A DNA stretch of 64,000 bases from Aquabacterium sp. (GCF_029946005.1 NZ_JAQSDR010000033.1:62001-126000), one strand, 5' to 3'; positions 50,839 to 59,516 are shown, counted from the first letter of the stretch. The notes: generated by a model from the letters alone, not told the origin. Program-made: numbers and translations.

Positions 50839-52416
50839 TCAAGGGGACGGCCCGCTGCGTGAGCACAGCAGGTCATTGGTGGCCCAGGCAAACTCGCGCC
50901 AGGCGGCGGCCAGGTCCACCGTGATGGCCTGGAGGTAGTCGGCATCGGGCCGGTGTTCCGTGTCGAAATTGGACAGGGCGCAGGAACTGGCATTGAAGGC
51001 CAGGGCGTCATTCACCAGGCTTTTGCTGAAGCCGCTGAAGGGCGCCAGGACCTGCGGTGTCAGCTCGCTGCGGCCCGTGGGTGTCAATGGGCGGTTCACG
51101 CCCCAGCCCAGCTCCAAGGCGGCCAGTTGCTCCAGGGCTCGGGTGTAGGTTTGCTCCGCCGTGGCCAGCATGGCGCGCTGAGTGACGCGGTCACGGTCCT
51201 GGCGGGCCAGCATCTGGTTCAAATGCTGCCGGTAGCGAGGCACCGCGTCCTGGCGTTCCAAGGTGACCCACAGCTCGAACGATGCAAGCGATTCTTCCAG
51301 TGGTCTGGTGGTGCCGTGGCGCGTGGGCTTGGCGTGGCGCAAAAAGTCAGCCAAGCGAGCGGCTGATTCGAGGGCGCCTTCCATGTGGCCGACGGCATGG
51401 CGCGCGGTCTCGGTGCCGCCAAAGAACAGGCGGCCTGACCAGTGCGGGCGCCGCAGCACGGGGTCGGCCTGCGGAGGCAGGGGCTCGGGGTCGAGGCGGT
51501 CCAGTTCGCTGCACGTCCAGGCGTCCAGGCTCCAGTCGTTCACCAACACCAAGTCTGCATGCGCTTCGGGGCCGAACAGTTGGGCGAACTGGCTGGAGGC
51601 GAGCAAGGGCAGGCTGCGCTCAAAAGGCCGCCGGGTGTCTGGGCCCATGGCGCAAAAGCCAGCCAGTGCCGCGCCTTGTTCATCGCTCGCATCCCAGACT
51701 TCGCGCAGCACGGCTTGAGGGTGGCTGACAAAGGCACTGCCCGACTGACCTTGCGCATGCCAGAAGGGGCGATCGAATCGGGCCACCGCCTTGGCTTCGC
51801 GCGCCATCCAGGTCGGCACGCTGGCCAAGGCATGGGCCGTGGAGGCCGACAGCGCTGGCTGAAATCGCACCGACTGGGCCAGCAGGCGGGGCGGGAGGGT
51901 CAGGACGACGCGCCGCGCCGTCACCCGTTCAACATGCTGGACGCCACTCTCCACGCGGGCAAAGTGCAACTCGACGTGGTCTGGGGCATCGTGCACGGCC
52001 ACCAACCGATGGCCCAGCTTGACCGTGCCTTCCAGCAGCCGCCCATGCAATGACCGCGTCAGCGTGCCCATGCCGCCCGAGAGGCGGCGCGCACCGCCAT
52101 GGATGCCTTGCACGTCCAGCACGTCGGGCGCGCGAGCCGGGTCGACCAGCGACAGCACGTGGCCCTGGTCCGGCTGCACGAAGGACTTCAGGGCCAGGGA
52201 CTCGACCAGCGCAGCCATGCGTGGCTCGGTGTCGGGCCAGTACCAGCTGGCACCCAGGTCCACGTGGGCACCTGGGCCCTGCGGGACGTGGGTGAGGATG
52301 CGCCCGCCCACGCGGTCTCGCGCCTCGAACACGGCCAGCTTGACGCCCTGGGCTTGCAATGAATGCGCCAGGGCCAGCCCCGTGAGGCCCGCGCCGATAA
52401 CCGCGACGTCGATCAT
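50839..52416 (-). CDS. FAD-dependent amine oxidase-like protein
   Basis: 525 residues. Rossmann motif VAVIGAGLTGLALAHSL and EARDRVGGRI at the N-terminus; the C-terminal GRLFFGGTETA is the FAD motif of monoamine oxidases. About 150 extra residues after that form a helical domain of unknown kind. Cytoplasmic. In the nifB operon after a [2Fe-2S] ferredoxin, which could be its redox partner. Substrate unknown. Confidence 0.85.
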   Translation of the reverse strand: MIDVAVIGAGLTGLALAHSLQAQGVKLAVFEARDRVGGRILTHVPQGPGAHVDLGASWYWPDTEPRMAALVESLALKSFVQPDQGHVLSLVDPARAPDVLDVQGIHGGARRLSGGMGTLTRSLHGRLLEGTVKLGHRLVAVHDAPDHVELHFARVESGVQHVERVTARRVVLTLPPRLLAQSVRFQPALSASTAHALASVPTWMAREAKAVARFDRPFWHAQGQSGSAFVSHPQAVLREVWDASDEQGAALAGFCAMGPDTRRPFERSLPLLASSQFAQLFGPEAHADLVLVNDWSLDAWTCSELDRLDPEPLPPQADPVLRRPHWSGRLFFGGTETARHAVGHMEGALESAARLADFLRHAKPTRHGTTRPLEESLASFELWVTLERQDAVPRYRQHLNQMLARQDRDRVTQRAMLATAEQTYTRALEQLAALELGWGVNRPLTPTGRSELTPQVLAPFSGFSKSLVNDALAFNASSCALSNFDTEHRPDADYLQAITVDLAAAWREFAWATNDLLCSRSGPSP

Positions 52417-52438
52417 GGCGGTCGCCTCCACGGGCTGG

Positions 52439-52735
52439 TCAAACGAAGCTGAGCAGTTCGATGGTCACGGGCTCTTCGCCGAGCGTGGTCTGACAGGCCA
52501 GGCGCGACTTGGAGCTGACGCCGATGATGGCGTCCAGGGCTTCGTTTTCCTTGCGTTGCACTTTGGACAGGCTCTTGCGGCCTTCCTGCACATACAGGTG
52601 GCAGGCGCCGCATTCGGCCTTGCCGCCGCACTTGCTGATGATGGCGGCGCCCGCGTCCTTGATAGCTTGCAGCAGGGTGGTGCCTGCAGGGGCGTCGAAG
52701 GTGATGCCGGCGGGCAGGATGGTCAGCGTGGTCAT
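52439..52735 (-). CDS. [2Fe-2S] ferredoxin in nifB operon
   Basis: 98 residues. Ligands Cys36, Cys42, Cys45 (SKCGGKAECGACHL) and Cys81 (RLACQTTL). Plant/xanthine-type fold. Lies between the SIR2-like and amine oxidase genes; a dedicated electron carrier for one of them or for nitrogenase is possible. Confidence 0.88.
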   Translation of the reverse strand: MTTLTILPAGITFDAPAGTTLLQAIKDAGAAIISKCGGKAECGACHLYVQEGRKSLSKVQRKENEALDAIIGVSSKSRLACQTTLGEEPVTIELLSFV

Positions 52736-52772
52736 GTCGTTTCTCCAGTTTGCAAAAGGTCAGGGATGGCCC

Positions 52773-53630
52773 TCAGGCCGCGGTCAACAACGCCGCCACC
52801 TCGGCCAGGGGTTGGGCGATGCGGGTGACGTTGTTCTCTTCCAGGAAGCGCGCTTCCATGCGCGTGGGCTCGTCGGGCAAGACGGCCCAGTGCTGGCCGC
52901 TGGAGCGCTTCATGATCTGGCGGGCAAAGCTGCGTGTGAGCTGGTCGTTGAAGCGGCAACCCAGGAAAAGGAAGCCGCGCCCGGTGCGCAGTTGCTGCAC
53001 CTCGGCCGGGATGGGCGTCTGGATGTCGATCTCGGTCAGCACTTCCACATAGTCCGAGTCGGACACCAGGTAGTTGCCAGCGGGCGCGTGTCCACCGATC
53101 GGCCGGTAGACGAGTGACTTCCAGCCGGACGGACAGCTCTCGGCCAGTTGCCCCAGCGCATCGTAGAACGCCGTCCAGGTGCCGAAGTGCTCGGACTGCG
53201 CCAGGCCTTGCACCTGGCCCCAATCGGCGGCAGGGTGCGTTTGCGCATAGGCCATGGTCATGGTGTCGTCGTACCAACTCTCTACCACCAGCGGTGGCGC
53301 CACCTTGGCCAGCCACAGGTGAAAGGCGCTGGGGGTGGCGGGCCGGGCAAAGGCCTCGTTCATCAGGCTGACCACGCTCTTGCGGTGCTTGAAGTTTTCA
53401 ATGAACTGCGCGGCCTGGGTCAGGCGGTTGCGGATTCTGTGGGGCACCGTGGCCTTGGCCACCAGCAGCGCCACCAGGGCCTCCGGGGTGGCGGGCACGG
53501 GGGCGTCGGGAATCAGCTCCAGCATGCGCGGGCCCAGGTAGGGCACGATGCGGCCCTTCTTGAGGCCATCGCTCAGCTCGGTGAGCCAAGGGGGGGCGGT
53601 CACAGCCACGGGGGCGTCGGTCAGGGTCAT
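52773..53630 (-). CDS. SIR2-like domain protein, nif-linked
   Basis: 285 residues. N-terminal RIVPYLGPRML and C-terminal FLFLGCRFNDQLTRSFAR match the SIR2-like (NAD-binding) fold used in several nucleotide-processing proteins. Classical sirtuin zinc cysteines are absent. The ATG at 53630 has GGAG six bases upstream. Role in nif unknown; NAD hydrolase or an NAD-dependent modification is a guess. Confidence 0.75.
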   Translation of the reverse strand: MTLTDAPVAVTAPPWLTELSDGLKKGRIVPYLGPRMLELIPDAPVPATPEALVALLVAKATVPHRIRNRLTQAAQFIENFKHRKSVVSLMNEAFARPATPSAFHLWLAKVAPPLVVESWYDDTMTMAYAQTHPAADWGQVQGLAQSEHFGTWTAFYDALGQLAESCPSGWKSLVYRPIGGHAPAGNYLVSDSDYVEVLTEIDIQTPIPAEVQQLRTGRGFLFLGCRFNDQLTRSFARQIMKRSSGQHWAVLPDEPTRMEARFLEENNVTRIAQPLAEVAALLTAA

Positions 53631-53647
53631 GTTCAACTCCAATGAGG

Positions 53648-54802
53648 TCAGTAGATGGCGGCCCCGGCCCCGACGTTGACCGAGGCGTCCTTGAGCGTCT
53701 TGACGATGTAGCTGACTTCGTCTTCGTCCAGGTGGGTGTGAAAGGGCAGGGTGAGGGATCGGTCGCCGATGCGCTCGGTGTTGGGCAGGAGCCCGCGGTG
53801 CCAGCCCAGTTGCTGGTAGTGAAACTGCTGGTGCAGTGGCACGCAGTAGATGGCCGACTGGACCGAGTTCGAGTCCATGTCTTCAATGATCTGGTTGCGC
53901 GCGCTGCCGGTGAAGCGCTTGCCCAGGTGGATCTTGTAGAGCATCCAGTGGACCTCGTCGATGTGCTCGGCCAGGTAGGGCGGCTTGATGCCTTCGAAGC
54001 TTTGCATCTGCGTGTGGTACCAGCCTTCGACCTGTTTGCGCTTGAGCAGGATCTCGTCAATGCGCTGCAATTGCGCCAGGCCCAGGGCGGCATCCAGGTC
54101 GCTCATGCTGGCCTGCCAGGGCACGCGGCTGCCCACCGACACCGAGTTGCGATCACTCAAGCGGCGCTCGCGCAGGTAACCCAGTTCACTGGCCAGGGCG
54201 GGGTCATCGGTCAGCACCATGCCACCTTGGCCGCAGCACAAGGCCGAGGGTTGTGAGAAATCAAAGATCGACACGTCGCCGAAGCCGCCCACCAGGCGGC
54301 CCTGGTAGCGCGAGCCCACCGCTTCGGTGCTGTCTTCGATCAGCTTGAGCTGGTGCCGGGTGGCCAGTTCGCGCAAGGCCTGCCAGTCAGCAGGGTGGCC
54401 GTTGACGTTGGTGGCCAGGATGGCGCGGGTGCGCGGCCCGACCTTGTCAGCGGCCTTGGCCGGGTCAATGCAGCCTGACCAGTAGTCGATGTCAGCCAAC
54501 ACCGGCGTGGCACCCACCAGCGAGATGGCATGCGCAACCTGGTGCCAGGCATAGGCGGCAGTGATGACTTCATCACCGGGGCCAATGCCCATGACCTTGA
54601 GGGCCAGACAGACGCCCAGGGTGCCACTGCCCACGGCGGCGCCATGCGATCGGCCCACCCATTGGGCAAAGGCGTTTTCAAATTCACTGACCGCAGGCCC
54701 GGCCGACAGCTGGCCGCTGCGCAACGCCATGACCACGGCTTCCAGTTCCTGGCCGGTGATGTCGGGGTCGGACAGGGCGATCCAGTCGTAAGGGGCATGC
54801 AT
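53648..54802 (-). CDS. DegT/DnrJ-family protein lacking the PLP lysine
   Basis: 384 residues, aspartate-aminotransferase fold of the DegT family: SDPDITGQELEAVVMALRSGQLS start, substrate loop, Asp157 in LIEDSTEAVGS (pyridine nitrogen contact), and PFHTHLDEDEV at the end. The position of the catalytic lysine reads FDFSQPSALCCGQGGM, giving Ser186. Without Lys (or the His of ColD) ordinary transamination is not expected. Perhaps a binding or scaffold protein, or another PLP reaction. Between a small nif gene and the SIR2-like gene. Confidence 0.85.
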   Translation of the reverse strand: MHAPYDWIALSDPDITGQELEAVVMALRSGQLSAGPAVSEFENAFAQWVGRSHGAAVGSGTLGVCLALKVMGIGPGDEVITAAYAWHQVAHAISLVGATPVLADIDYWSGCIDPAKAADKVGPRTRAILATNVNGHPADWQALRELATRHQLKLIEDSTEAVGSRYQGRLVGGFGDVSIFDFSQPSALCCGQGGMVLTDDPALASELGYLRERRLSDRNSVSVGSRVPWQASMSDLDAALGLAQLQRIDEILLKRKQVEGWYHTQMQSFEGIKPPYLAEHIDEVHWMLYKIHLGKRFTGSARNQIIEDMDSNSVQSAIYCVPLHQQFHYQQLGWHRGLLPNTERIGDRSLTLPFHTHLDEDEVSYIVKTLKDASVNVGAGAAIY

Positions 54803-54818
54803 GGTGTGGCTCTTTCGG

Positions 54819-55079
54819 TCAGTCTTGTGTGAGCACAAAGGCGGACGCGCGCTCGAGCTGGCCCGTCACCGACCAGCAATGGCCGTCGGTGGCCATCAAG
54901 AAGAGCGCGCGGTTCTGCACCTGCAGCGCGGGTGATTCACTGCGCATGTCGAAGGCGTCCAGCACCAGGGCGGGCAAGGGGGCAAAGCGTTCCCGGATGA
55001 GCGCTGCGGCCGCGCGCACCGTGGCAGACGAGCCCAGGATCTGCCCAGCCTCTTCGATTTGATCAAGCGTGATGGCCAT
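54819..55079 (-). CDS. Small nif operon protein, 86 residues
   Basis: Starts MAITLDQIEEAGQILG; the second half has ALFLMATDGHCWSVTGQLERASAFVLTQ. The pattern resembles small DUF6129-type proteins I associate with nif clusters, but I hold that loosely. Follows nifT by 10 bases. Function unknown. Confidence 0.65.
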   Translation of the reverse strand: MAITLDQIEEAGQILGSSATVRAAAALIRERFAPLPALVLDAFDMRSESPALQVQNRALFLMATDGHCWSVTGQLERASAFVLTQD

Positions 55080-55089
55080 GGTGGGCGCC

Positions 55090-55311
55090 TCAGGCTTCTT
55101 CGCCGGTCGTGGTGCGGCGCGCTTCCACGGTGATCGGCAAGGTGGTGCCCTCGGGCATCTCGGGCATGGCCAGCTGCCAACCGTTGGCCAGCGTGACCAG
55201 GCCGCCCCACATGCCGGGGCGTTCCATCGACACGATGGGTTCCTCCAGGTCTTTCTTGGGCACGTACACCGATGTGACACCGTTGGGCGCCGTGCGAATC
55301 ATGATCTTCAT
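55090..55311 (-). CDS. nifT: Nitrogen fixation protein NifT
   Basis: 73 residues. MKIMIRTAPNGVTSVYVPKKDLEEPIV is the NifT/FixT pattern. Function unknown despite wide conservation. Start overlaps the nifS stop by four bases. Confidence 0.95.
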   Translation of the reverse strand: MKIMIRTAPNGVTSVYVPKKDLEEPIVSMERPGMWGGLVTLANGWQLAMPEMPEGTTLPITVEARRTTTGEEA

Positions 55312-56507
55312 GCGAATGCTCCTGAGGGGAATGCGGGGTGGCCTGCGGCAGCGGCGTGCTCGGCCATCAGTGGGGCCAGTTCGGCGGGCAGGCGATCAAG
55401 CACCATCTGGATCTGCTCTGAGGTGGTTTGTGTTGACAAGGAAAATCGGATGGCGCACAAGGCCTCTTCGCGCGGCACCCCCATGGCGCTCAGCACGAAG
55501 GAGGGCTCGTTGCCGCTGGCGGAGCAGGCCGCCCCGGACGAGGCCATGATCCCGAGGCGTTCCAGGCGTTGAAGGACCACGTCGGCGTGCAGGTGGCCAA
55601 AGCGCAGGTAGCTGGTGTTGGGCAGGCGGGCGGCCTCGCCGCCAAAGACCACGGTGCCGGGCAAGCGGCTGATGAGCCCTCGTTCGAGTTGGTCCCGCAG
55701 GCGTGTTTGCGAAGCCATGTGGTGGAACCAGGCCTGCGGCGCCATGGTCAGGCGTTCGGTGGCCGCCGCCAGGCCCAGGATGCCGGGCAGATTCTCGGTG
55801 CCGCCGCGCCTGGCGCGTTCCTGCGAGCCTTGGTACAGGGGCGGCCAGTTCAAACCTTGGCGCACGATCAGGACGCCGATCCCCTTGGGGCCGTTGAACT
55901 TGTGTGCCGACAAGGACACCAGGTCGGCCCCGGATTGGTCGAAGTCAAAGGGCAGCTTGCCAATCAATTGGGTGGCATCGACGTGCAGCATGGCGCCTTG
56001 TGCGTGGGCCAGCCGGGCCATCTCGCCAATCGGCATCAACACGCCGGTTTCATGGTTGGCCGCCATGACGGACACCAGCGCCACGTGCGGCGTGACCAGC
56101 TCGCGCGCCTGAGCCATGTCCAACGTGCCTTGGGGCGTCAGCCCGATCCAGCCCAGATCCACTTGCTGACGCTGAGCCAGGTGCCGGGCCAGCTTCTGCA
56201 TGCCCGCGTGCTCGGCCGCACTGAGGACCAGGCCATGCCGACCATTGAAGCCCACCGCGCCGCGCAAGGCGATGTGGTTGGACTCGGTGGCGCCGCTGGT
56301 GAACACCACTTCAGCAGGCTTGCACCCCAGCATGCGCGCCACCTGCGAGCGGGCCTGCGTCAAGGCCTGCCGGGCCTCCTGGCCCATGGCGTGAGTCGAT
56401 GAGGGATTGGCCCAATGCCTGACCATGCCTTGTGCCACCGCGCCCATCACGTCCGCCGTCGGGGCCGTGGTGGCGTTGTTGTCCAGGTAGATGCGGTCGG
56501 TGTTCAT
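55308..56507 (-). CDS. nifS: Cysteine desulfurase NifS
   Basis: 399 residues. PLP lysine in SLSAHKFNGPKGIGVLI; catalytic Cys loop SSGAACSASGNEPSFVL, shorter than in IscS. A second desulfurase besides iscS, specific to nif by position. The ATG at 56507 gives the family start; it overlaps the upstream gene by four bases. Confidence 0.95.
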   Translation of the reverse strand: MNTDRIYLDNNATTAPTADVMGAVAQGMVRHWANPSSTHAMGQEARQALTQARSQVARMLGCKPAEVVFTSGATESNHIALRGAVGFNGRHGLVLSAAEHAGMQKLARHLAQRQQVDLGWIGLTPQGTLDMAQARELVTPHVALVSVMAANHETGVLMPIGEMARLAHAQGAMLHVDATQLIGKLPFDFDQSGADLVSLSAHKFNGPKGIGVLIVRQGLNWPPLYQGSQERARRGGTENLPGILGLAAATERLTMAPQAWFHHMASQTRLRDQLERGLISRLPGTVVFGGEAARLPNTSYLRFGHLHADVVLQRLERLGIMASSGAACSASGNEPSFVLSAMGVPREEALCAIRFSLSTQTTSEQIQMVLDRLPAELAPLMAEHAAAAGHPAFPSGAFA

Positions 56508-56857
56508 GGCCAAAACACCCGGGTCGGGTCCAGGCAGACCTCGTCCAGCAGCGGCTGGAGGTGGTGGCACTCGTCATGCAATACCCAGCGGTCATGCACA
56601 TGGTCGCGAAAGTAAAGGGACCACATGCCTTCGGCGGGTTCCAGCCAGGCGATCGAGATCACGCCACCAGAAGGGTCGATGTTGCGCGAGCAGCAGGGGC
56701 TGCTGACCACCCAGCCTGGCGCGGTCGACGCCCGCTCCACCTGGGGCTGCACATAGCGATAGCGCACCCGCTGCCGCAAGGCGCGCTCGATGCGCACGCG
56801 GTCCATGTCATGGACCACGGCCTGCATGAGGGGCAGGGGGGCGGCCAGGGTGTTCAT
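56504..56857 (-). CDS. nif operon hypothetical protein rich in Trp and Cys
   Basis: 117 residues. Segments RVRYRYVQPQV, VVSSPCCSRNIDPSGGVISIAWLEP and WVLHDECHHLQ, ending DPTRVFWP. Four cysteines, including a CC pair, and several Trp/His could bind metal or a cluster. I do not recognise the family with certainty. Coupled on both sides to nifZ-like and nifS genes. Confidence 0.72.
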   Translation of the reverse strand: MNTLAAPLPLMQAVVHDMDRVRIERALRQRVRYRYVQPQVERASTAPGWVVSSPCCSRNIDPSGGVISIAWLEPAEGMWSLYFRDHVHDRWVLHDECHHLQPLLDEVCLDPTRVFWP

Positions 56858-56870
56858 GGAGGCCTGCTCG

Positions 56871-57167
56871 TCAGCCGTGCAACAGGCGCAACTGGCCGCG
56901 GGATTCCGACAGCATCTGATCCAACTCTTGGAGCAGCAGGATCTCTTCTTCCAGACACCCGACAACCAGGCCGTCGAACTCGACCATGTAAACCGGCTGG
57001 TTGGCCTCGACATGCCGTCCCACCTGAACGATCTCGCCTTCGCTGCCCACGCAGGCCAGGACCGCGTCTGGCGCATGGCCGGGGTGGGTGCCATCGTTGA
57101 CCAGGTCGACCAGCGCGACCACTTGTTGTCCCCATTGGTATTGGGGCTCACGGAGTTCGATCATCAT
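56871..57167 (-). CDS. NifZ-like protein, second copy
   Basis: 98 residues. EPQYQWGQQVVALVDLVNDGTHPG and PVYMVEFDGLVVGCLEEEI follow the NifZ domain pattern, but more divergent than the neighbouring copy. The ATG at 57167 has GAGG six bases upstream; an ATG at 57179 overlaps the nifZ stop. Probably a duplicated NifZ with its own partner. Confidence 0.8.
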   Translation of the reverse strand: MMIELREPQYQWGQQVVALVDLVNDGTHPGHAPDAVLACVGSEGEIVQVGRHVEANQPVYMVEFDGLVVGCLEEEILLLQELDQMLSESRGQLRLLHG

Positions 57168-57175
57168 GGTGGACC

Positions 57176-57511
57176 TCATCTCAGTTGTTTGAGTTCATCA
57201 GCGCGTTCACCCAACTGGGCCAACACCTCATCGGGCAGCTTGTCCAACGTCATCAGTTCCTTGGCGCGCATGCCGACGCGGTAGCCGTGGTCGGTGAACT
57301 CCACGGCGTAGATGTAGAACTGCTGCAGGAAGGTGCCGATGGAGCACACGTAGCCGACATCGCCTTTGCGCACCAGCACCTCACCAATGTCCTTGCCATT
57401 GAAGGTGCCGTCGTTGCGGATGATGGTGCGGCTGACCACGCGCTCGCCAAAGCCGAAGCGCGGCGGATCGGCCACTTCAATCAGGTTGTCGTCGCGGTTG
57501 ATGTCAGCCAT
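57176..57511 (-). CDS. nifZ: Nitrogenase maturation protein NifZ
   Basis: 111 residues. The NifZ core is plain: PRFGFGERVVSRTIIRNDGTF, DIGEVLVRKGDVGYV and FLQQFYIYAVEFTDHGYRVG. NifZ is needed for the second P-cluster of MoFe protein. Overlaps the LRV gene by eight bases. Confidence 0.95.
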   Translation of the reverse strand: MADINRDDNLIEVADPPRFGFGERVVSRTIIRNDGTFNGKDIGEVLVRKGDVGYVCSIGTFLQQFYIYAVEFTDHGYRVGMRAKELMTLDKLPDEVLAQLGERADELKQLR

Positions 57512-58292
57512 GCTGCGCTCCTAGTGAGGTGGCTGTGCGCTCAGGCATCAGGCGCTGACGGGCCACGGTGCGGATGTCGTCGTCGTGATCCTTGATCATC
57601 AAAATGAGCAGGGCCCGGTCAGCCCGTTGCGCAACTTCCCAGCGCACCATCAGGTCGGGGTCGTGCGCCAGGCTGCTGAGCAGCGGCACCGGCAGGCGCC
57701 GGGCCACGATGCGGCGCACTTCGCTGGCCTGGTCGTCGGCCATGCGCTGCAGGGCGGGCATCTCCAGGCGCAGCGCCACTTCCTGGCGCACGTCGCTTTG
57801 CGCGTCGTTCATCATTGACAGCAGGAGCGCCTGGGGCAGGCGCCGCGCCACCAACTGCCGAACGTAGTAGTCCGGGTCTTGCCGCATGGAGGACAGGGCG
57901 CGCACGTCCAGGCGGTGAGCCACGCGGATGCGCACTTCCCGATGCGGGTCGTCGCGCAGCGTCATCAAAGCGCGTTGCGGCAGGCGCAGGGCCAGTTGCA
58001 GGCGCACGGTTTCGTCCGGGTCGTGGATCAGGTCGGTCAGGCGAAACACATCGGCGTAGCGAACAGCGATGGCGCGCACCTCAAAGTAAGGGTGGCTCAG
58101 CAACTCGTTGGCCAGCTGCGGGTTCCAGTTGAAGAAGCGGTCGATGCGCCGGGCATAGCGGTCTTGAACGCAGGCGCGGCCGGGCTCGCACCGGCCCTGT
58201 GCCAGCAGGCTCTGGTAGTGGCATGACTGGCAAGCCACGGGCAGGCCTTGCCAGTCCACTGATTCGATCTCGTTCGACGCCAGATTCATCAT
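57504..58292 (-). CDS. Leucine-rich-repeat-variant (LRV) [4Fe-4S] protein
   Basis: 262 residues. Four cysteines near the N-terminus (21, 24, 35, 41) for a [4Fe-4S] cluster, then about eight repeats of some 24 residues with the pattern DPD..VR..VA.RLP...L..M, as in the Azotobacter LRV protein encoded in its nif region. Superhelical; function unknown, perhaps protein binding in nitrogenase maturation. ATG ATG start overlaps the TPR gene. Confidence 0.88.
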   Translation of the reverse strand: MMNLASNEIESVDWQGLPVACQSCHYQSLLAQGRCEPGRACVQDRYARRIDRFFNWNPQLANELLSHPYFEVRAIAVRYADVFRLTDLIHDPDETVRLQLALRLPQRALMTLRDDPHREVRIRVAHRLDVRALSSMRQDPDYYVRQLVARRLPQALLLSMMNDAQSDVRQEVALRLEMPALQRMADDQASEVRRIVARRLPVPLLSSLAHDPDLMVRWEVAQRADRALLILMIKDHDDDIRTVARQRLMPERTATSLGAQHG

Positions 58293-58837
58293 GGCGTGCT
58301 CCAGCCCCGGTGCGCGATGGGGGCGCTGAAGTCGTCGTCGCTCAGGTCCAGCGCCTCGGCGCGGGCCAGCACGTGGGTCAGCACACCACCGCCCACCCGG
58401 TCCTGAGGATCGAGTTGGCGCAGGTCCGCCAAGGTGTTGCGCGCGGTGTCGGTATCGCCCAGGCGCAAGCTCAGGTAGGCAAAGGCTTTGAGCGCGAACA
58501 GGTAAAAGCGGGTGGCCGCGTCGAAGCGGGCTTGTTCATCATTGATGTTGATGTCCGGTCCCAAGGCGGAGCGCGCGATGCTCAGGGATTCCTGGGCCAC
58601 CAGCCGGGCCTCCTTCAGACGGTGTCCATAGAAGTGAAAGCGGTACATCGCGATCAGCGTGGCCGGGTGCGAGGGTGCCAGCTCGCGCGCCTTCTGCAGC
58701 AAGGGCTCGGCCTGGGCGCGGTCACCGCGGACCAGCCCGGCTTGCTTGATCAGGCCCTCTACTTCAGCGGGCAAGCCACCCCCCAACACGGCGCTGTCAA
58801 AGCCGGCGTCGTGCTGGGATGAGGGGTGGTGGTGCAT
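58289..58837 (-). CDS. TPR-like protein in nifB operon
   Basis: 182 residues, helical, with TPR-like pairs (AEPLLQKARELAPSHPATLIAMYRF and RFYLFALKAFAYLSLRLGDT). Likely paralogue of the protein at 34792-35280. His-rich first residues. Function unknown. Confidence 0.78.
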   Translation of the reverse strand: MHHHPSSQHDAGFDSAVLGGGLPAEVEGLIKQAGLVRGDRAQAEPLLQKARELAPSHPATLIAMYRFHFYGHRLKEARLVAQESLSIARSALGPDININDEQARFDAATRFYLFALKAFAYLSLRLGDTDTARNTLADLRQLDPQDRVGGGVLTHVLARAEALDLSDDDFSAPIAHRGWSTP

Positions 58838-58854
58838 GGCGTGTTCCCCAGGCT

Positions 58855-59271
58855 TCAGTTCACGGGACGAGGCATGGAAGAACGGATCGAGCTGATCTCG
58901 ATCTTGGCCACCGCGGGGGGCGCGGCCGCGCTGTTGTCGGCGCTGCTCTCACTGCTGCTGCAGCCACAGGCCCCAGCGTTCGGGTTGAAGAAGGTCAAGC
59001 CCGATTGGGTGGGCGTGTCGGCAAAGTCCACGGTGACACCGTCCAGCATCAGGCGGCTTTGCGCTGGCAGGAACACCGTCACGCCGTTGATGTCAAAGGC
59101 TTTGTCGCCGTCCAGCGGGGCCGCTTCCACGGTGAACTCGCTGCTGTAGCCGGAGCAGCCGCCGGGGCTCACCGTGAGGCGAAAGCCCGCAGTGGCGGGC
59201 AGGCCCGAGAACTTCACCATCCGCTTGATGAAGCGTTCAGCGGCCTGGGTCACGGTCATGTTGATGGTCAT
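58855..59271 (-). CDS. iscA: nif-specific A-type Fe-S carrier (HesB/IscA)
   Basis: 138 residues. GGCSGYSSEF and GACGCSSSES contain the three cysteines. It has a long Ser/Ala C-terminal tail not seen in housekeeping IscA. AAAGGA ribosome site before the ATG at 59271. Third A-type carrier of the window. Confidence 0.9.
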   Translation of the reverse strand: MTINMTVTQAAERFIKRMVKFSGLPATAGFRLTVSPGGCSGYSSEFTVEAAPLDGDKAFDINGVTVFLPAQSRLMLDGVTVDFADTPTQSGLTFFNPNAGACGCSSSESSADNSAAAPPAVAKIEISSIRSSMPRPVN

Positions 59272-59282
59272 GTCTTTCCTTT

Positions 59283-59477
59283 TCAAGCATTCACGATGCA
59301 GCCATCCACCGGGCACACGGCCAGGCATTGGGGCGCATCAAATTGGTCTTCGCATTCCGTGCACTTGGCCGGATCGATGATGAAGGTCCCGCCCTTTTCG
59401 CGGATGGCGACGTTGGGGCATTCGGGTTCGCAGGCGGAGCAGCCTGTGCAGGTGGAGGCGATGATCTTCAAGGCCAT
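59283..59477 (-). CDS. fdxN: 2[4Fe-4S] ferredoxin FdxN
   Basis: 64 residues. [12 protein letters not shown] and [18 protein letters not shown], the alvin-type arrangement with an eight-residue insert. Known in other diazotrophs as electron donor for NifB-co synthesis. 39 bases after nifB. Confidence 0.93.
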   Translation of the reverse strand: MALKIIASTCTGCSACEPECPNVAIREKGGTFIIDPAKCTECEDQFDAPQCLAVCPVDGCIVNA

Positions 59478-59516
59478 GGTGGTTCTCCTTCGTTCAACAG
59501 GTTTGTGCAGGTCGGG

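Noticed and set aside
57815-58132. Plus-strand open frame across the LRV gene
   Set aside because: Arg/Gly/Ala-rich shadow of the LRV repeats.
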